From Epiperipatus broadwayi (lineage: Eukaryota > Onychophora > Udeonychophora > Euonychophora > Peripatidae): 64,000 nt of DNA. The translations under genes and the position numbers were made by a program. The stretch covers positions 494,001 to 558,000 of the forward strand of contig JAQFVV010000158.1 of the NCBI GenBank assembly GCA_028023455.1, given 5' to 3'. Below the pieces are notes generated by a model. That model was not told the origin of the DNA. It saw nothing but the letters and a program-made list of their open reading frames with translations, and searched no databases. Of the stretch, positions 25,440 to 38,640 are shown one piece after another (the first letter of the stretch is position 1; each line of letters begins with the position of its first letter).

Positions 25440-27690
25440 ACACAAAACTAACTATAGATAAATCTAAACTTTTGAAATTAGTACATAAATTGTTCATATA
25501 TATATGATAACTTATCACATTTTGATCTATATAATTTTGTAAAGATAAACAGTTAGTACTTTCAATTATAATATTTTTTTTTTTTGGGTGCATGTTATAA
25601 TACTAATATAAAATTACATTTTATGCTTAATTAAATTGTAAAAATATTTTTTACCAATAAACTGACTAAAAGTTCTTTCCTTCATGTAAAATATTACAGT
25701 AATCTTTATAACTTTTTTTTTATACTATACTTTTGCCTCAGTTGTCGAAGTCTCTTTTTTTGATTTCTCAGTAAAGAATAAATAGATGAATTTATTTAGC
25801 AATTATATTTTTTTATAACTTTTAATATTTCTTTATCATTTTTAATATTAGAAGTTGCAGTTTTTACTGGATAAAGTTACAATAATATTGAATATTTGTT
25901 GTTGTTTTTTTCTGGATATTTGAAAATAAATAGTCAGTACATTGAGAGAAAATTACATATTTTTGCAAAAGAATTTTGTCATTCTTTCAGATAAGCAAGT
26001 AATATCTGATTATTATTTTTTTTTTAGAAGTAAAAAAAATGTTATTAATAGTATAAGCAAAGATCTTATGAGTGAATCATCAAATAAAGTGCGGGGGCGG
26101 AAAGGTTTCTTTTTTGTGTGTGTAGTTGTTATAGTAACACAAAGAATGACATGTTTTTCTGACTTAAGAAATGGAAACTTTTCTTGTATATCGTTCAAAG
26201 ATTTTGAAAAAGTAAGGACATTTTGTACTTTTAAAAACTGTAAATATAAATTAAAGCTCAATGTTGGCTTATAAAGCTGAGATGTCGTCTTTGTCGAAAA
26301 TCAATTAATAATTCTCTGAACCTGGCTCAGGAAAATGTCGAAATAATAATCAATACGTTTGTTTAAACGCTTTATGTGCATAGTTTCTTCAATTTCCTTA
26401 ATTATGAAAAATGAATTAAAGTTTATTCAGGAATAAAAGGGGAGAATAATTTGTTGTATTTTAATAAATAACAAATCATTAAATTACTTTTTAATGTTGT
26501 CGTATAGACTAATGACAAGAATTGTTTTCGTTTAACAAATTGGTTTATTAATGTAAGATTTTAGAATAATTTAGATTAGTAATAATTTTTCTTTAACTAA
26601 AATGTTAATCAAAGAAATATAATTTCTGTAAATAGCTTGTAAGTAGATAATTGTAATAGTTATATTTGATAGCAAACCAAGAATAGTGACCAATTGTAAT
26701 CATTTTTCATTCACTGAACACACACGATGTATCTGTGAGAGTGATAAAAGAACTTTAGGAACACACCCAATTTTACAAATATGATAAACTTATTTAATTA
26801 TTTACAATTGATGCATAAACTTCCTATACAATTTAACATTTTAAAAATGTATATATAAATAATAAAACCTTTTAGATTTACTAAAGTAATTAAAATCAGT
26901 TTCATATGTATAATTGACCCTAAGCCTGCTTTGCTACTTATAGAGGCAGATTCCTCTGGGGTAATAAATAGTCCCATCTTCTAGGCAGATTGATTTCCCA
27001 TATTTATATACTGATTAGTTCTTCTTCAGCTTTCTTTATGCCTCTCTGTTTCTGTTTGACCTTTAATTATTGACGTTAACTTTCACACTTGATAAAGCTG
27101 ATTTATTTATATTGCTGGCAGAATTATTGTTTTATGGAGTAATTAATTATATAAGGAACAGTTTCTACTAACAAATTAATCCTTAAGATCATGATAACCA
27201 TTTCAATTGTTTTTGCATGTTCCATTGTCAGTTGTTTTGTTTATCTCCTCTCCCCCCCCCTCCCAAAATTTTTTTTAATCTTTTGGATTATTTCTAAGAA
27301 TAACATCTTGATTAAAGTTAATATTATTAATGCAAATATGTAAAAAAAACCATATATATATATGTCTTATATTACTTTTCCCTACTCCAGAAACCTGACA
27401 ATTTATTTAACTTCATGTATAATCTTGTAGATAGATATCTTCAGTAGTTTCTTATTAACTTTTATTTTTCTTTTCACTTTCTTCAATTTCATTTTTTGCT
27501 GGATATGATTCTTGCATGAATCTAGTTCTGTATCAATTTCTTCATTTTATATTTCTTTCTTTATATTAGTGTCAGTTCTATTAGCAATATTTTCACTACA
27601 ATTAGATGTATTACACTGAAATTGTTTATATATTTTTTAAATTCATCACTACTTTCAATTCTGGTCACCACATCACCACTATTTGATTGG
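25440..27690. other. AT-rich stretch with nothing recognised
   Basis: No recognisable gene. The open frame at 25942-26274 and its complement have no domain pattern. The right part may hold the 3' end of the Gypsy element, but I could not trace it. Confidence 0.4.
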
Positions 27691-28073
27691 ATAGTAATGT
27701 TTTTATTATTTTATTTTTTTTTATCCATTTTTGATTAAGAGTATTTCTAACCTAAATGCTAACTCTTATCTTGAATTTTTTAGTATTTAGATTTTTATGT
27801 TTTCCTGGAATTTATTAGGAGATAGCAATCATAATTTGGTCATGAATATTCTATCCATTTATAATTCTGTAGATTTTCCTGTGGCCATTGTTGAAGTCAA
27901 ATGCTGATGATATATTAACACCATAAACATTGCTTCTTGAATATTATGATTTTTTTAACATTAATACTATCTTTTCTGAAAAATCTGTTTGTCTCTGGAT
28001 GATACAGCAGTATTTTTACATGATTTATCATTTATTTCTTCACTCTACAAAATTTCAGGATATGAATTTAGAT

Positions 28074-28259
28074 TCAGTATTGAATATCAAGATTTCTGAA
28101 AGTCTTTGATAAACAAAATTTTATTTTAGTTTTGTTATAAATTCCTTGGAATTCATAATTTTTAAGTCTGATATTTGATCCATTATAGTATGCTTCTATA
28201 GCTATTAAAAAGAATATTATCTCCAAATCTACATACATTTTCTGCCATAATTGGGCCAC
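28074..28259 (-). pseudogene. Gypsy integrase catalytic-domain fragment
   Basis: The longest surviving frame of the Gypsy remnant. 'WQKMYVDLEIIFFLIAIEAY' has the spacing of the integrase 'W..hhvDf...fLi.vDayS' block, with Asp of VDL as the first catalytic acid. The second Asp position has become Glu/Ala ('IEAY'). It is too short and damaged to function. Confidence 0.6.
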
Positions 28260-29529
28260 TTTTGACTATGGTTTCAATTTTTTTTTAGATAATCTAATAG
28301 TACTTTGTCATGATTCACACTGTTTTAGATATCTTTTTACCTCTATATTTAAACTAGATCAGCATACATATATTCAGTTTTAGCTCTAATCGTATCAAGG
28401 CATTCCTGGTGTAACAATTCCTAAAGAATCCACATCTCCTTTGTGATGGAATAAGTACTCTATCTCCTATAAATATAATGTTCAAGTTTTAAAAAAATTG
28501 TTTACAACTTTATAAAAAAGGAAAGAGCAAGTATACTAGAATGATACAATTATCATCATTTGCTAAAACACTTTAATAACATACAATATATTTTGTCATT
28601 CTTAATCTCAGATACAACAATCCTACTTTTGAGTAGGAATGACTTTTTCACAACTATATAAATTTATCTCAATTTCTAATAGATATGGTTCTGTGTTATC
28701 TGATAATCTAGACAAAATGTCTGAGTATTTTTTAAATTGTCCATGTCATCTGTTCTATCATAATCTTTGACTGATAAAAAAAATTAAACCAAATTAACTT
28801 GAATGAAATAGACCTTGAAAATTTTACAGTAAAAGCTTATAATGGGTAATTATTTTAAAAGACTTTGAATATAAGTACTGGTGGTATTTTCTAATACTAA
28901 ATATGATTGTCAGTATTTCTTTGCAATCAGGTTGTAACTTCTATCTGCCTTTGACAATGAACTCAATGGATATACACTTAATCTTCCTCTATCAGAAATT
29001 ATTTGAATAATAATTATCCCATTATATTTTTAGGCATAGAGCTGGATTTGTTGCAATGTCACTATTAAAATGTATTACTAAATTGTTAGAGGTCAAGAAT
29101 GCTCTAATAGAATTAAAGGCTTTCTCTTAAACAGATTCCCACAATTACTTTTTATCTTTCCTCAGCAGATCATATAATTTAGCTACATGTCCTGTGGACT
29201 TCATTTATAGAAATTCACAAAACTAGGAAGCTTGTAGATGATTCACATTCTTGGGTGCAGTCTTAATAACTTTTTCTGGTGCCAGTAATTCAACCCTTCT
29301 TGAATTAATATTCCTTAAAAAAATATTTCCTTGGAATCCCAAGTGCAGTTTTCTGGGTTTAATATCACTCCAAACTGACTTAGACTTTAAGACTTTTATT
29401 ACTCTTTGTTTTAAACCTATTCCATAGTTTGCAATGATAAATATATCATCTAAATAGAAAAATATTCCCTTTATATCTTATAACAAGGTGTTTAATTTTG
29501 CTTGAAACACATTCGAAATATAAACAAAG

Positions 29530-29760
29530 GCAAAACTCTCCATTCAGTTGTGCCACCCTGTGCCAAACAGTAAAATCAATGGATGCCAGAAGGCTTGTGC
29601 ATAAAATCCCTATCTAGTGCCTACTCATCCAACATCCCCAGACTAGTTTCTGGCTTGTGGCCATCATCAGTGAGGAGCCTTGGATCTGAGAGCACTGCAC
29701 CTAGATCTTAGGATCTGATGCAACCCTCCAGCAGCCACCTTTTAACTCTACTTTACTACA
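29530..29760 (+). repeat. Repeat family R2, forward unit inside the Gypsy remnant
   Basis: It starts 'CAAAACTCTCCATTCAG' and continues through 'GTGCCACCCTGTGCCAAAC', 'ATCAATGGATGCCAGAAGG', 'CCAACATCCCCAGACTAG' and 'GAGGAGCCTTGGATC'. The same order recurs at 38.2, 63.4 and 63.7 kb. Confidence 0.75.
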
Positions 29761-29904
29761 AAACTATGAGAATGAAATTTAAAACATTGTTAATATCTTC
29801 AATCTAAGCTCAATAGCTAATATAGTCATATGGGTCTGAACTCAATTCAGCACCCATACATTTTGGTGTCTTTGGCTCTTAAACAAACATAGCCACCACT
29901 ATCC

Positions 29905-30225
29905 TAAACATCACATAAACACCATCTCTATACTAGCACATAATTGTTGCAAACAAAGCAAAACTCTCTTTACAGTAGTGCCACCCTGTGCCAAACAGAG
30001 TAATCAATGGATGTCAGAAGACCTGTCTCCTCACTGATGATGGCCACAAACCAGAAACTAGTCTGGGGATGTTGGATGAGTAGGCACTAGATAGGGATTT
30101 TAAGCACAAGCCTTCTAGCATCCATTGATTACTCTGTTTGGCACAGGGTGGCACTACTGTATGGAGAGTTTTGCCTTTGTTTACAACAATTATGTGCTAG
30201 TATAGAGATGGTGATCATATGATGT
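29905..30225. repeat. Repeat family R2, fold-back copy
   Basis: The left arm (about 29905-30020) and right arm (about 30115-30225) are inverted copies over about 110 bp: 'ACCATCTCTATACTAGCACA' on the left is mirrored by TGTGCTAGTATAGAGATGGT on the right. The centre carries the R2 middle motif in reverse ('CTAGTCTGGGGATGTTGG'). Confidence 0.75.
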
Positions 30226-31719
30226 TTAGTGGTTTATTCAGAATATAATTATTGTAAGTGGTAAACAATTATCTTGTGTGGTAAGTTTTACTAATTATGT
30301 AAATTCTTTGTCAAATTTAATAAAATTTTGCTTTTCAATCTAACTTTGTAAAATGTGAAAACTTCTCTTATATTAAAATTGCATAAGCACTTTTACTTAG
30401 TCCCTTATTCATGGTAACGTAGTAATCACCCATATGGATATATTCAATTTAGATTTGTTTGAATATTTTGTTGCTTGTTTAAGCCATTTCTAGTGATCTC
30501 AAACTTCTCTGAGTAATATAGATGCAATATCCCTTGTAACAAAATATATCCATATGCCTTTCTTCTATATTATTAAGCTTGATCTTCTGATTATCCTACA
30601 TATATAAGAATTTTTCTCACTTTCACCTTTTTACTATTCCATTTAAGTGCAGTCATTGTATAGTAATACTCTTAGAAATCAGTCATTCCATGTCTTTTTT
30701 TAAAATAGTTGATATACTTGAACTGCTATCAACTTTGATCAATATCTTATTCTTATAGATTTATATTGTGACTATGATTTGTATGATATTGATCTATTTA
30801 ATATTTTAATTGCTGCCTGGTTAATTCCCCCCCCCCCATATGATTCTGATGTTGAACACTAAGTCTTATGTTTTCTTTATTTTAATTTCCAACATACACT
30901 AATCTTGAGACTTTTATCTTTTATGCTTTCAAATATTAGGTTGAACCATCTATATATACAAATTATATGATCTATTTTTTCATAGTAAAAACATTCAACT
31001 TCTGATTACCGATTTCTCTCTCTGTTAAATTAATATGGATTTATTTTAAAGTTTTATGTACGATTCCATGGGGTTTTATAAATCCATTAGCTATTTTTTT
31101 TTTTTTAGATGAGAACTTGCTTTCTCTCACTAGTTGTTGAAACCATATAAATACACCATAATGTAATTTTTTTCACTCAAATCTCAAGCATTATACTTTA
31201 ATCAATTTCTCTCTCTCCCTAACTTGGCAGTCAAACTATTTGCATATCTTAATAGAGGAGAATTAAAATGATTATTTAATTTACTCACTGCCTTGATATA
31301 AAGAGCTTTTCCTTCACATAATCAATTACAATCTTGACGACATTTTCTCCTGAAAAACTTTGGTTACATAGTTTTTGTTTTTTGATAATTTAATTTTGGT
31401 TACATAGTTTTATCATTCCTTTATTAATAAAAACGAACTTTTCCACTCTCATTTTATAAAATAGGCATTCATTTGCTTTTATTATACCAAATTTTCCCAT
31501 CAAAGATTGATCAATCATAGTTATCTCTGCCTATTCATTATTATCAGAGTGCTTTTATATATGATTAAATTGTCTGAATGTTCAAGGTAATTGTTAAATT
31601 GTACTTTCCTAACTAATATTGCTCTCAATGATTATAAATTTATTATTTGATAGATCCTGCTCTAGTCTTTTCCACACAAGTTTTACTTGATAGGGCCAAT
31701 ATTTTGTTTTATATCAGCT

Positions 31720-34310
31720 CATCTAAACAAGGATTATAACTACTTACCAATGCTATTAATGAATTAAACACATACACAAAATAAATGAAAAACAAAAGAA
31801 TTTTGGAGATCACACATGTGTTCTATTATCTTATAAACAAGTCATACCTTAACACAAATGTACAATACAATTTAATTATTTATGAATTTTAACATAAAAA
31901 ATCAATAAAACAAAGCCCTAAAATCCTTAGGGTCACTAAAGCAATAAGTAAAATATGTACAATTTGTATAATTATGATCAGACAGATTTGCTGTGCAAGC
32001 AATCTAGGATGTGTATTTTTCTGTTAAAAGAATTGTACCATTTAACTATCGTGAAAACAATTTTCTGAAATCTTGAAAACTGAAAAATATTTGGATGAAT
32101 TTTTGATATACTTTGAAAAATTGAAACAATCAACATTTCTGGCTGTGTTTTTATATTGAACTATTTCCATCATCTAATATAACACCATCTTCACAAACCT
32201 TCAGATAAATCAACACGTCTGATTTCTATACAAAGATAGGTAAATAATGATCTCTGCTGAAAAATATTCATAGGAATTTGGTAGAAGATTGTAAGAAAAA
32301 ATTAATATATAAAAAAAATTCAGACTAGTTACAATTCTTTTAGTCTAAGTTAAATGTTTTCATTAATGGATGTTAAAGTCTTCCGAATATTCCCACTTGA
32401 CACTCTTATAAATATGGCAGGTTTTTGGTATACAAATAGAAATGAAGAAAATCGTAATTATGAGATTCATAGACAATGATCATAGGAAAATGAATTACTC
32501 ATTTTTTGGAGCTTCATAAATATTCATAACAACTGGATCATGTTTCAGTGCTAAACCTTTTTTCATTCAAGGAACTAAACCGTATTTTAAATATATCTAT
32601 GACAGAAATATATTAATAAATGCATGTTTTTATATGTGATGGAGGTACATGTTCTTCAAATGTTATTAGATTTATAAAGAAAAATTAAGAATTGTATATA
32701 TCTTAGTGGAGTACTTTTAACGTCAGTTTTCAAATAAGATTGTGCCTTTTTATTTTAATCTTTTTTTTTTTTTTTTTGTAAAAAAGACATTTACAGTTGT
32801 CCAAATTTTATATTTGTACAGCCTCCAAGGTTCATTTTAATAAAAAGTTTTCTTTAATTGAATTACCTATTTTGATCTTATTCTAGTCATGAACTAATAG
32901 CAAGATATAACATTGTAAATGCAAAAGTCTCTATCTATAACAAATAAGACTATCTATATCATAATTTACTTTAGCCACTCTCCAAAACAGTTAGTAAAAT
33001 AAGACTAGTTGCATGATACCAACTTTTTGAAACCATAAATGCCCATTGAATGAATGCAAGAACTAATTACATGTGCTCTGAATAGCAACTGATACTTTGA
33101 AGGCACTGATATTTGCCCAGAAAGCTTCCATTCATTAAATAGCAAAACTCTTGAAATAACTTGACTATCACTGTGAAATATCTATCAGCTATAGGCACAC
33201 TTCTAATTAGCATCTAGATTGCAGCTGGTTGATTTCTATAGCATAATCAAGTAAGATGCAGTTTCCATCCTTCATCAGCCAAAAACTGAACCAGAAGCTT
33301 TTGATCACCAGAAAACTATTAATCCAATGGTTTATATTTCAAGTTAATACAGACTCTATTTACTAAATTATTAAACCTATCTCATGGTGGCTTATCTAGG
33401 ATTAGCTACAAATACTTGTTTATTAATGGAGAATACTGATACTTGTTTGTTCATGGAGAATACTGATAGTAATAGACAATATTATGATATAATTGTCGAT
33501 GATAATTCGTCATTGCTATCCGATTTTTTAACATCAATTAGTTTCAATCTTTAGAATTATACCAAAAAATATATATAATAATCACAAACTGACTGTCAAG
33601 CCTATAAAAAAGAAATTAAATGTGTTTAACAAACAATTAATAAATAATAAATTTATTTGTTTAGATGACATTTTATAAATATTATAGTTCCTGAAAATTA
33701 TATGATTTGTCAATTGCTTTAACGACCATTTCTAGAGGTAATTAACAAGTTCATTGCATTAAATTGTTGAAATGTTTTCGAGGTACGTACGTATAAATAT
33801 CATTTATAAATAAAAACAAATGTATGCTTTTGTAGGTAATTATATATTTATAAATATACTTTAGTTTCCAGCTGATATCGCTTTTTTTTTCTTCTCGTTG
33901 GTTGCCTTTACGTAAACGTGTATCTGTAAACTTTGAGAGATGATTTCAATATTTTAGGGATTTCTTTTTAATTCTAAAGTTTGCGGCTTTTTCACAACAT
34001 ACCCTTCTCCCTCTATTCACAATTTAGACATTTAAAACTCTCTTATAATTATAATTACTTGTCATTGGTTTAATAAAAGCATCTTTAGCTGCTTATATTG
34101 TATCACACTTCTCTGTCTAATTAATTCTAGGACTAGTAGAAACAAATGGATCAAAATGCTTAAGTGGCAACTATTGTTCTCATAAGCATTCAATGTTTAG
34201 AATTATATAAGTCCATTACATCGTTAATAATTAATTAAAATGCGTCAACAATCCAACTGGAAGAAGTGGGGGCGCATGTACAAAGTTTGATTTCTTAGAT
34301 TTACATAGGC
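31720..34310. other. AT-rich stretch with nothing recognised
   Basis: No coding signal. A 27-bp imperfect direct repeat containing GGAGAATACTGATA occurs twice at about 33412-33465. Confidence 0.4.
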
Positions 34311-34311
34311 A

Positions 34312-35088
34312 GTATTTGTAATATTAAATGCAGTATATATGCTTAAGCTAAATGTAATTAGAGCGGGTTAGAACCAGACTTTCAAGTTCCTTTCAGTCAA
34401 CCCCTCTGTTTTATACAACCGATACACATGACCACATACATGTGAAAAAGATAAATGATCTCTAACATATGTATTTTGTGCTGAACCAGCACTTATCAGT
34501 TGGTTCGGATCATCATCTCCCACGCACATATATAATCAGTATTCAGTTTATATTAAGTCAAAATATCTTCAAACTTTAATGCACAGGCTTCACTCTTCTC
34601 CGCTTTCCAATTCTTTAGCCACCCATATCATTGAAAATTTGATGATGGCATATTCAAAGGCATTGCTTGCCAATTTTTGTTGTCATACTCATATTGAATG
34701 TAAGTCACTCTGACCCCTCATAGATAGGACCTTAAGACCATTTAAATACACAGAACAGAAGTGAAATGTGAAGACTTCAGAATAAATCTGCAATATTAAA
34801 TCAAGTATAGTATATATACTTAAGTTAAATTACAGGGGATTTGAACCCAGACTTTCAAGATTTCTTCAATTATCCATTCAATTTCATAAAACCAATACAC
34901 ATGACCCATACATGTGAAAAAGGTAAATGATCTCAAATGATCTTCAATATATGTATTTCGAGTTGAACCAGCACTCATCAATTGGTCCAGATCATCATCT
35001 CCCACACACATATTTAATCAGTGCTCAGTTTATATTAAGGTAGAAAATCTTCAAACTTTAATACACAGGCTTCACTCTTCTCCACTAA
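34312..35088 (+). repeat. Repeat family R1: two tandem units
   Basis: Unit one runs from about 34312 and unit two from about 34785, each beginning with a GTATATATGCTTAAGC/TATATATACTTAAG motif, then GATTTGAACCC-like sequence. The same order follows in both: 'ACACATGACC', 'TGTGAAAAAG', 'TGAACCAGCAC', 'TCATCATCTCCCAC', 'TTTATATTAAG', 'GGCTTCACTCTTCTCC'. The spacing of about 470 bp matches the incomplete dimer at 12.5 kb. Confidence 0.8.
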
Positions 35089-35212
35089 ATACATATATTG
35101 GAGATCATTTATCTTTTTCGCATGCATGTGATCATGTATATCGGTTGTATAAAATAGAGTGAATGACTGAAGGCAGTTTGAAAGTCTGGGTTCAACTTCC
35201 CTCTAATAGACA
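35089..35212 (-). repeat. Repeat family R1, inverted partial unit
   Basis: The plus strand here is the reverse complement of the R1 5' part: ATACATATATTGGAGATCAT, TGTATATCGGTTGTATAAAA, CTGGGTTCAACTTCC. It abuts the preceding unit directly, giving a palindromic junction at about 35088. Confidence 0.75.
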
Positions 35213-35219
35213 GTATTTA

Positions 35220-35960
35220 CTTCTTCTTCTTTTTTTTTTTTTTACAATTACATTTCTTTCTTTAGAAACTTCAGCAAAAAATTCTAGGCAATATCTATAT
35301 AAAAAATATAGCTTTTTAATATTAAAATATAGGGTACGGTATTTTTTTTTTTTTTTGTGATTCAGTTATTTCTACATTCAATTAATATATTTTATTGCAC
35401 CTGATAGTTTCTATAATTAACTCACTCTTTGATTCCTTATTATTTCTTTGGTATCACTCATTATTTCTCTTTATGGATATATTCTTTTTACAATTTCTAG
35501 ATTACTCTTTGATTTCTTTAAACAGGTATAACTTTTAACGATTTAGGTATCATATTCACTAATATGAATCATTGTCACTAATTTTAATTTTCACTAAAAT
35601 TTCTATCCTTTCTCGAATTTAGACATATTTTAATATGAAGAGATTTGATTGCAGATAAGATACTATTATATTTTATTCACATTAAAAATAATAATATAAA
35701 GCTTTTACATTTCAAACATAAGGCATAGGCCTTGAAAAAAATAAACGAATATTGAAAAGTAAAAAAAAAAACAATTCCTGAAATAGCAAAAAGATGATTA
35801 AAAGTCATTTTTATATTTATTACAATAATCATTTTATAAATATGCACTTTCTAAAAAAAATAAGAGATGATTGTAAGATAAATATAAAAAAAATTTAAAA
35901 TATATTGGTCATGAAATTACACTAACCGAATGCTTTTATTGTAATTATCTGAAATATTGT
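35220..35960. other. AT-rich stretch with nothing recognised
   Basis: Poly-T runs at 35226-35244 and 35342-35356. No gene or repeat was recognised. Confidence 0.4.
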
Positions 35961-35972
35961 TATCCACTACAG

Positions 35973-36447
35973 CAGGTGTGGTCAATTGTTTTGGCTCAAG
36001 GGGTGCAGTCATTGGTGGAGGGCTGCATTGGGGGCCACTTTGTGGAAGTGAAGGTTAGTGGAGGGCCACACTTTTTTTTCATGACACAATAAACACACTG
36101 CTTTATTCCCTGTATTACCAAAGAAATATTTGTTTGTCCATTCTTCATTAAACACACGATATTCATCAACAATTTTACATTTTTTCGGAGGGTTCATGGT
36201 TTCACTAAAGTTAGAAATGTATATATTTGCTAATGCAAAGACAAAATTGAAATTAACCAGATCAACTGGAAAAGCACTGCACATTGTATCTACACTGCGC
36301 ATGTGTATTGAAGTGGCCATTCTAATGGAAAATAAGAGAATCTTCAGTCGTGCACAGGAAGGAACGCTCAGTTCAAAGGCGGATTTTTCTGATTGTCTTG
36401 GAGGGCCGCATAAAAACTCTTAGTGGGCCGCTATTTGTCCACCCCTG
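35973..36447 (-). mobile_element. Compact hAT element with exact 8-bp target duplication and a transposase N-terminal fragment
   Basis: The 475-bp element starts CAGGTGTGGTCAA and ends in the inverse form TTTGTCCACCCCTG. CACTACAG flanks it on both sides (35965-35972 and 36448-36455). GGGCCAC/GGGCCGC motifs near both ends are usual for this hAT group. On its minus strand (about 36200-36009) it encodes 'TMNPPKKCKIVDEYRVFNEE' and 'NKAVCLLCHEK', the N-terminal region of ZBED5/GTF2IRD2-type hAT transposases. It then stops, so the rest of the transposase is deleted. It is presumably mobilised in trans. Confidence 0.85.
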
Positions 36448-36499
36448 CACTACAGCAAAAGTACAAGAATTTTATTGGAAGATTGTTTCAATTGCAAGA

Positions 36500-38180
36500 A
36501 ACTAGTTTTATGACCTTATGGAAAATCAAGAAATATAGACACAATTTACATTGCTAAGAAAATAGCTGATTGAGTGCAGAAGTTTATTTAGATTATAAAG
36601 CTTTTAGAAACATGATGGCATAAGAGTATTATTGTTGGCAAAGGAAAACATGAAACATTTGAAATAAAATCTGGTAAACCCAAACTTGTACTAGCCATAA
36701 CTTTGATTTTTATTCTTTTTATGATGGTGGTGTTTGAAACTTTTCATAGGCAGGTTGATGATGCTAATTAAAAGATGATCTATAGAATGTTATCAATACT
36801 TTGATGCAATCTGTAAAGATATGATTTAGAAATTAATGATCAAAACAAAATAATAATAAACCATTTATAACTTTTATCTTAAATTTCTATCCACATAAAA
36901 CTGTGAAATAATTTAAATATCTTGATAGATTTTTAGATAGAAAAATAAACTTCAGATACTGAGAAAGAATGGAGAATCTGTTGTGCTGTTGCTATGTTTT
37001 ATAAAAGATAAAATATTTCATTATAGTTAAATATCTACTTTAACTTAATTATCTGAATATAGTACTTTTATTCCGTCAAATCTATTGCATGGAAGTGTAC
37101 TATGAACTCCTTATTGATGATATAAAGCAATAGAAAAATTTTGCTTAATGATGTGTAATATTCTAAAAATACAAAGTCAAAATTATAATACTAATCAATG
37201 TATTTTTTGATTATGCTACCTTTCTTGACACTGAATTTAATATTGTATATAAAATGAATAAATACTAACAGGTTTTCTATAAATAAAAATATTGGTATAG
37301 ATAAGCATGGTTTTAATGGAAGCAGCATGGTTTATTTTCATCATTAATATTGCATTATAGGTCTTCTAAACAATATATTGATTGTTTTTATTGGAAAGAT
37401 ATAGCCGAAGTTAAAATACAGTGAAAGACTATAATTATGCACAATAATTGAAATCTTTTGAAAAGTTTGTTTCAAAAAAATATTTAAAAGCAGCATGATA
37501 TGTGGACAATTTCTTTAGTTCATAGATTGTTTTGCATAACAATTGCAAAATTTAATTGTAACTTTTAGTTTATTATATTTTATATCTCTTTTGTTTTGAA
37601 ATTAGAATAACTGAAATGACTTGTGAATAACTGCTAATGATTATATATTATATACATGTTAATAATAATAATAATCAAATAGATTGTTGCTCAGAGATTT
37701 ATAAGATTTTGAATGCAAAGTGACAGATTAAACTCCAGATTCATCCAATCAACGTTCATTAATGTAAATTTTACATGTAAATCCACTATACTTAATTATT
37801 TAAATAAGTATATTGAGATGAAATCTAATGGTACTCAACACAGTAGATGAGCAATCTTTATAACATGTGTGAATAAGTATTTAAATCTTAAAGGAAAAGA
37901 ATAAATGTTTACAAATAAAAATTACATATATAAGTATTCAAAATAAAGTTTAAAATGATTTAAATATTAATTAACTGAATATTAATATTTTTTGATTTGA
38001 AAAATAAATCACAATTATATTAAAAAGTTCTCTCTGATAAAGAATAGATTTGATTTATTTTTTATTTTTACAAAAATCTAAACTTTTAATGCAATCAGGA
38101 AACAATTTTTGTATAAAAATAATGTTTATTTTAATGGTCATGAAATTACAAGATTGTTTTAATATGTTTGTATTTAAAAG
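36500..38180. other. AT-rich stretch with nothing recognised
   Basis: No coding signal or recognised repeat. Confidence 0.4.
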
Positions 38181-38184
38181 TGTT

Positions 38185-38640
38185 ATAGAAACTTTTTCAA
38201 CACAATAGTGCCACCTAGTGCAAGCTATAGTAATCAACAGATGCTATAAGATTGTATATTTAAATCCTTATCCAGTGCCTACTCATCAATATCACCAGAC
38301 TATTTTCTAGCTTATGTCTTTCATCGATCTTTGGATCTAATGCACCTTTGCAGCATCTACCTGTTATCTTTTTACTTAATTGTAAAACTATGGGAACACA
38401 TCTTTATAATTAATTAACAAAGTAAAAAGGTAAAAACTGGGGGAGGGGTGCATTAGATCCAAAAACATAGGTGCATTATTCTAGATCCAAAGCTCATCAC
38501 TCATCAAAGTCATAAGTTAGAAATTAATCTCGGATATTACCTGTGTAAGCCCTGCATAGCAATTAAAAAAAATAGAATCTATCATATATTGATTACTATA
38601 TTTTGTATTAGATGGCTCTAATGTATATAAAAATTTGCTA
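38185..38640. repeat. Repeat family R2, fold-back copy
   Basis: The left half has 'AGTGCCACCTAGTGCAAGC', 'GTAATCAACAGATGCTA' and 'GGATCTAATGCACC'. The right half repeats these inverted and more diverged ('GGTGCATTAGATCC', 'CATATATTGATTACTATA'). The centre holds 'AACTGGGGGAGGGGTG'. Confidence 0.6.

Larger units (their letters stand above)
27690..31710 (-). mobile_element. Heavily decayed Ty3/Gypsy-type retroelement
   Basis: Reading the minus strand from right to left gives pol fragments in Ty3/Gypsy order, all with stops and shifts. There is a possible gag-like patch at about 31200-31400 and a protease-like 'VDSSSS' near 30750. The start of reverse transcriptase is near 30420-30460 ('GDYYVTMNKGL'). 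Its later part is at about 29300-29490 ('LNPEKTALGIP'-like). RNase H is at about 28850-29050 ('YPLSSLSKADRSYN', 'YHQYLYSKSFKII'). Integrase is at about 27860-28450 ('LIPSQRR', 'MYVDLEI', 'MATGKSTEL'). The region between the two reverse-transcriptase pieces (about 29530-30230) is occupied by R2 fold-back repeats. No LTRs could be defined. The assignment rests on order and remembered motifs, and the gag part is weak. Confidence 0.65.

Noticed and set aside
33412-33465. 27-bp direct repeat with GGAGAATACTGATA
   Set aside because: Only two imperfect units with no further context. A small local duplication of no clear meaning.
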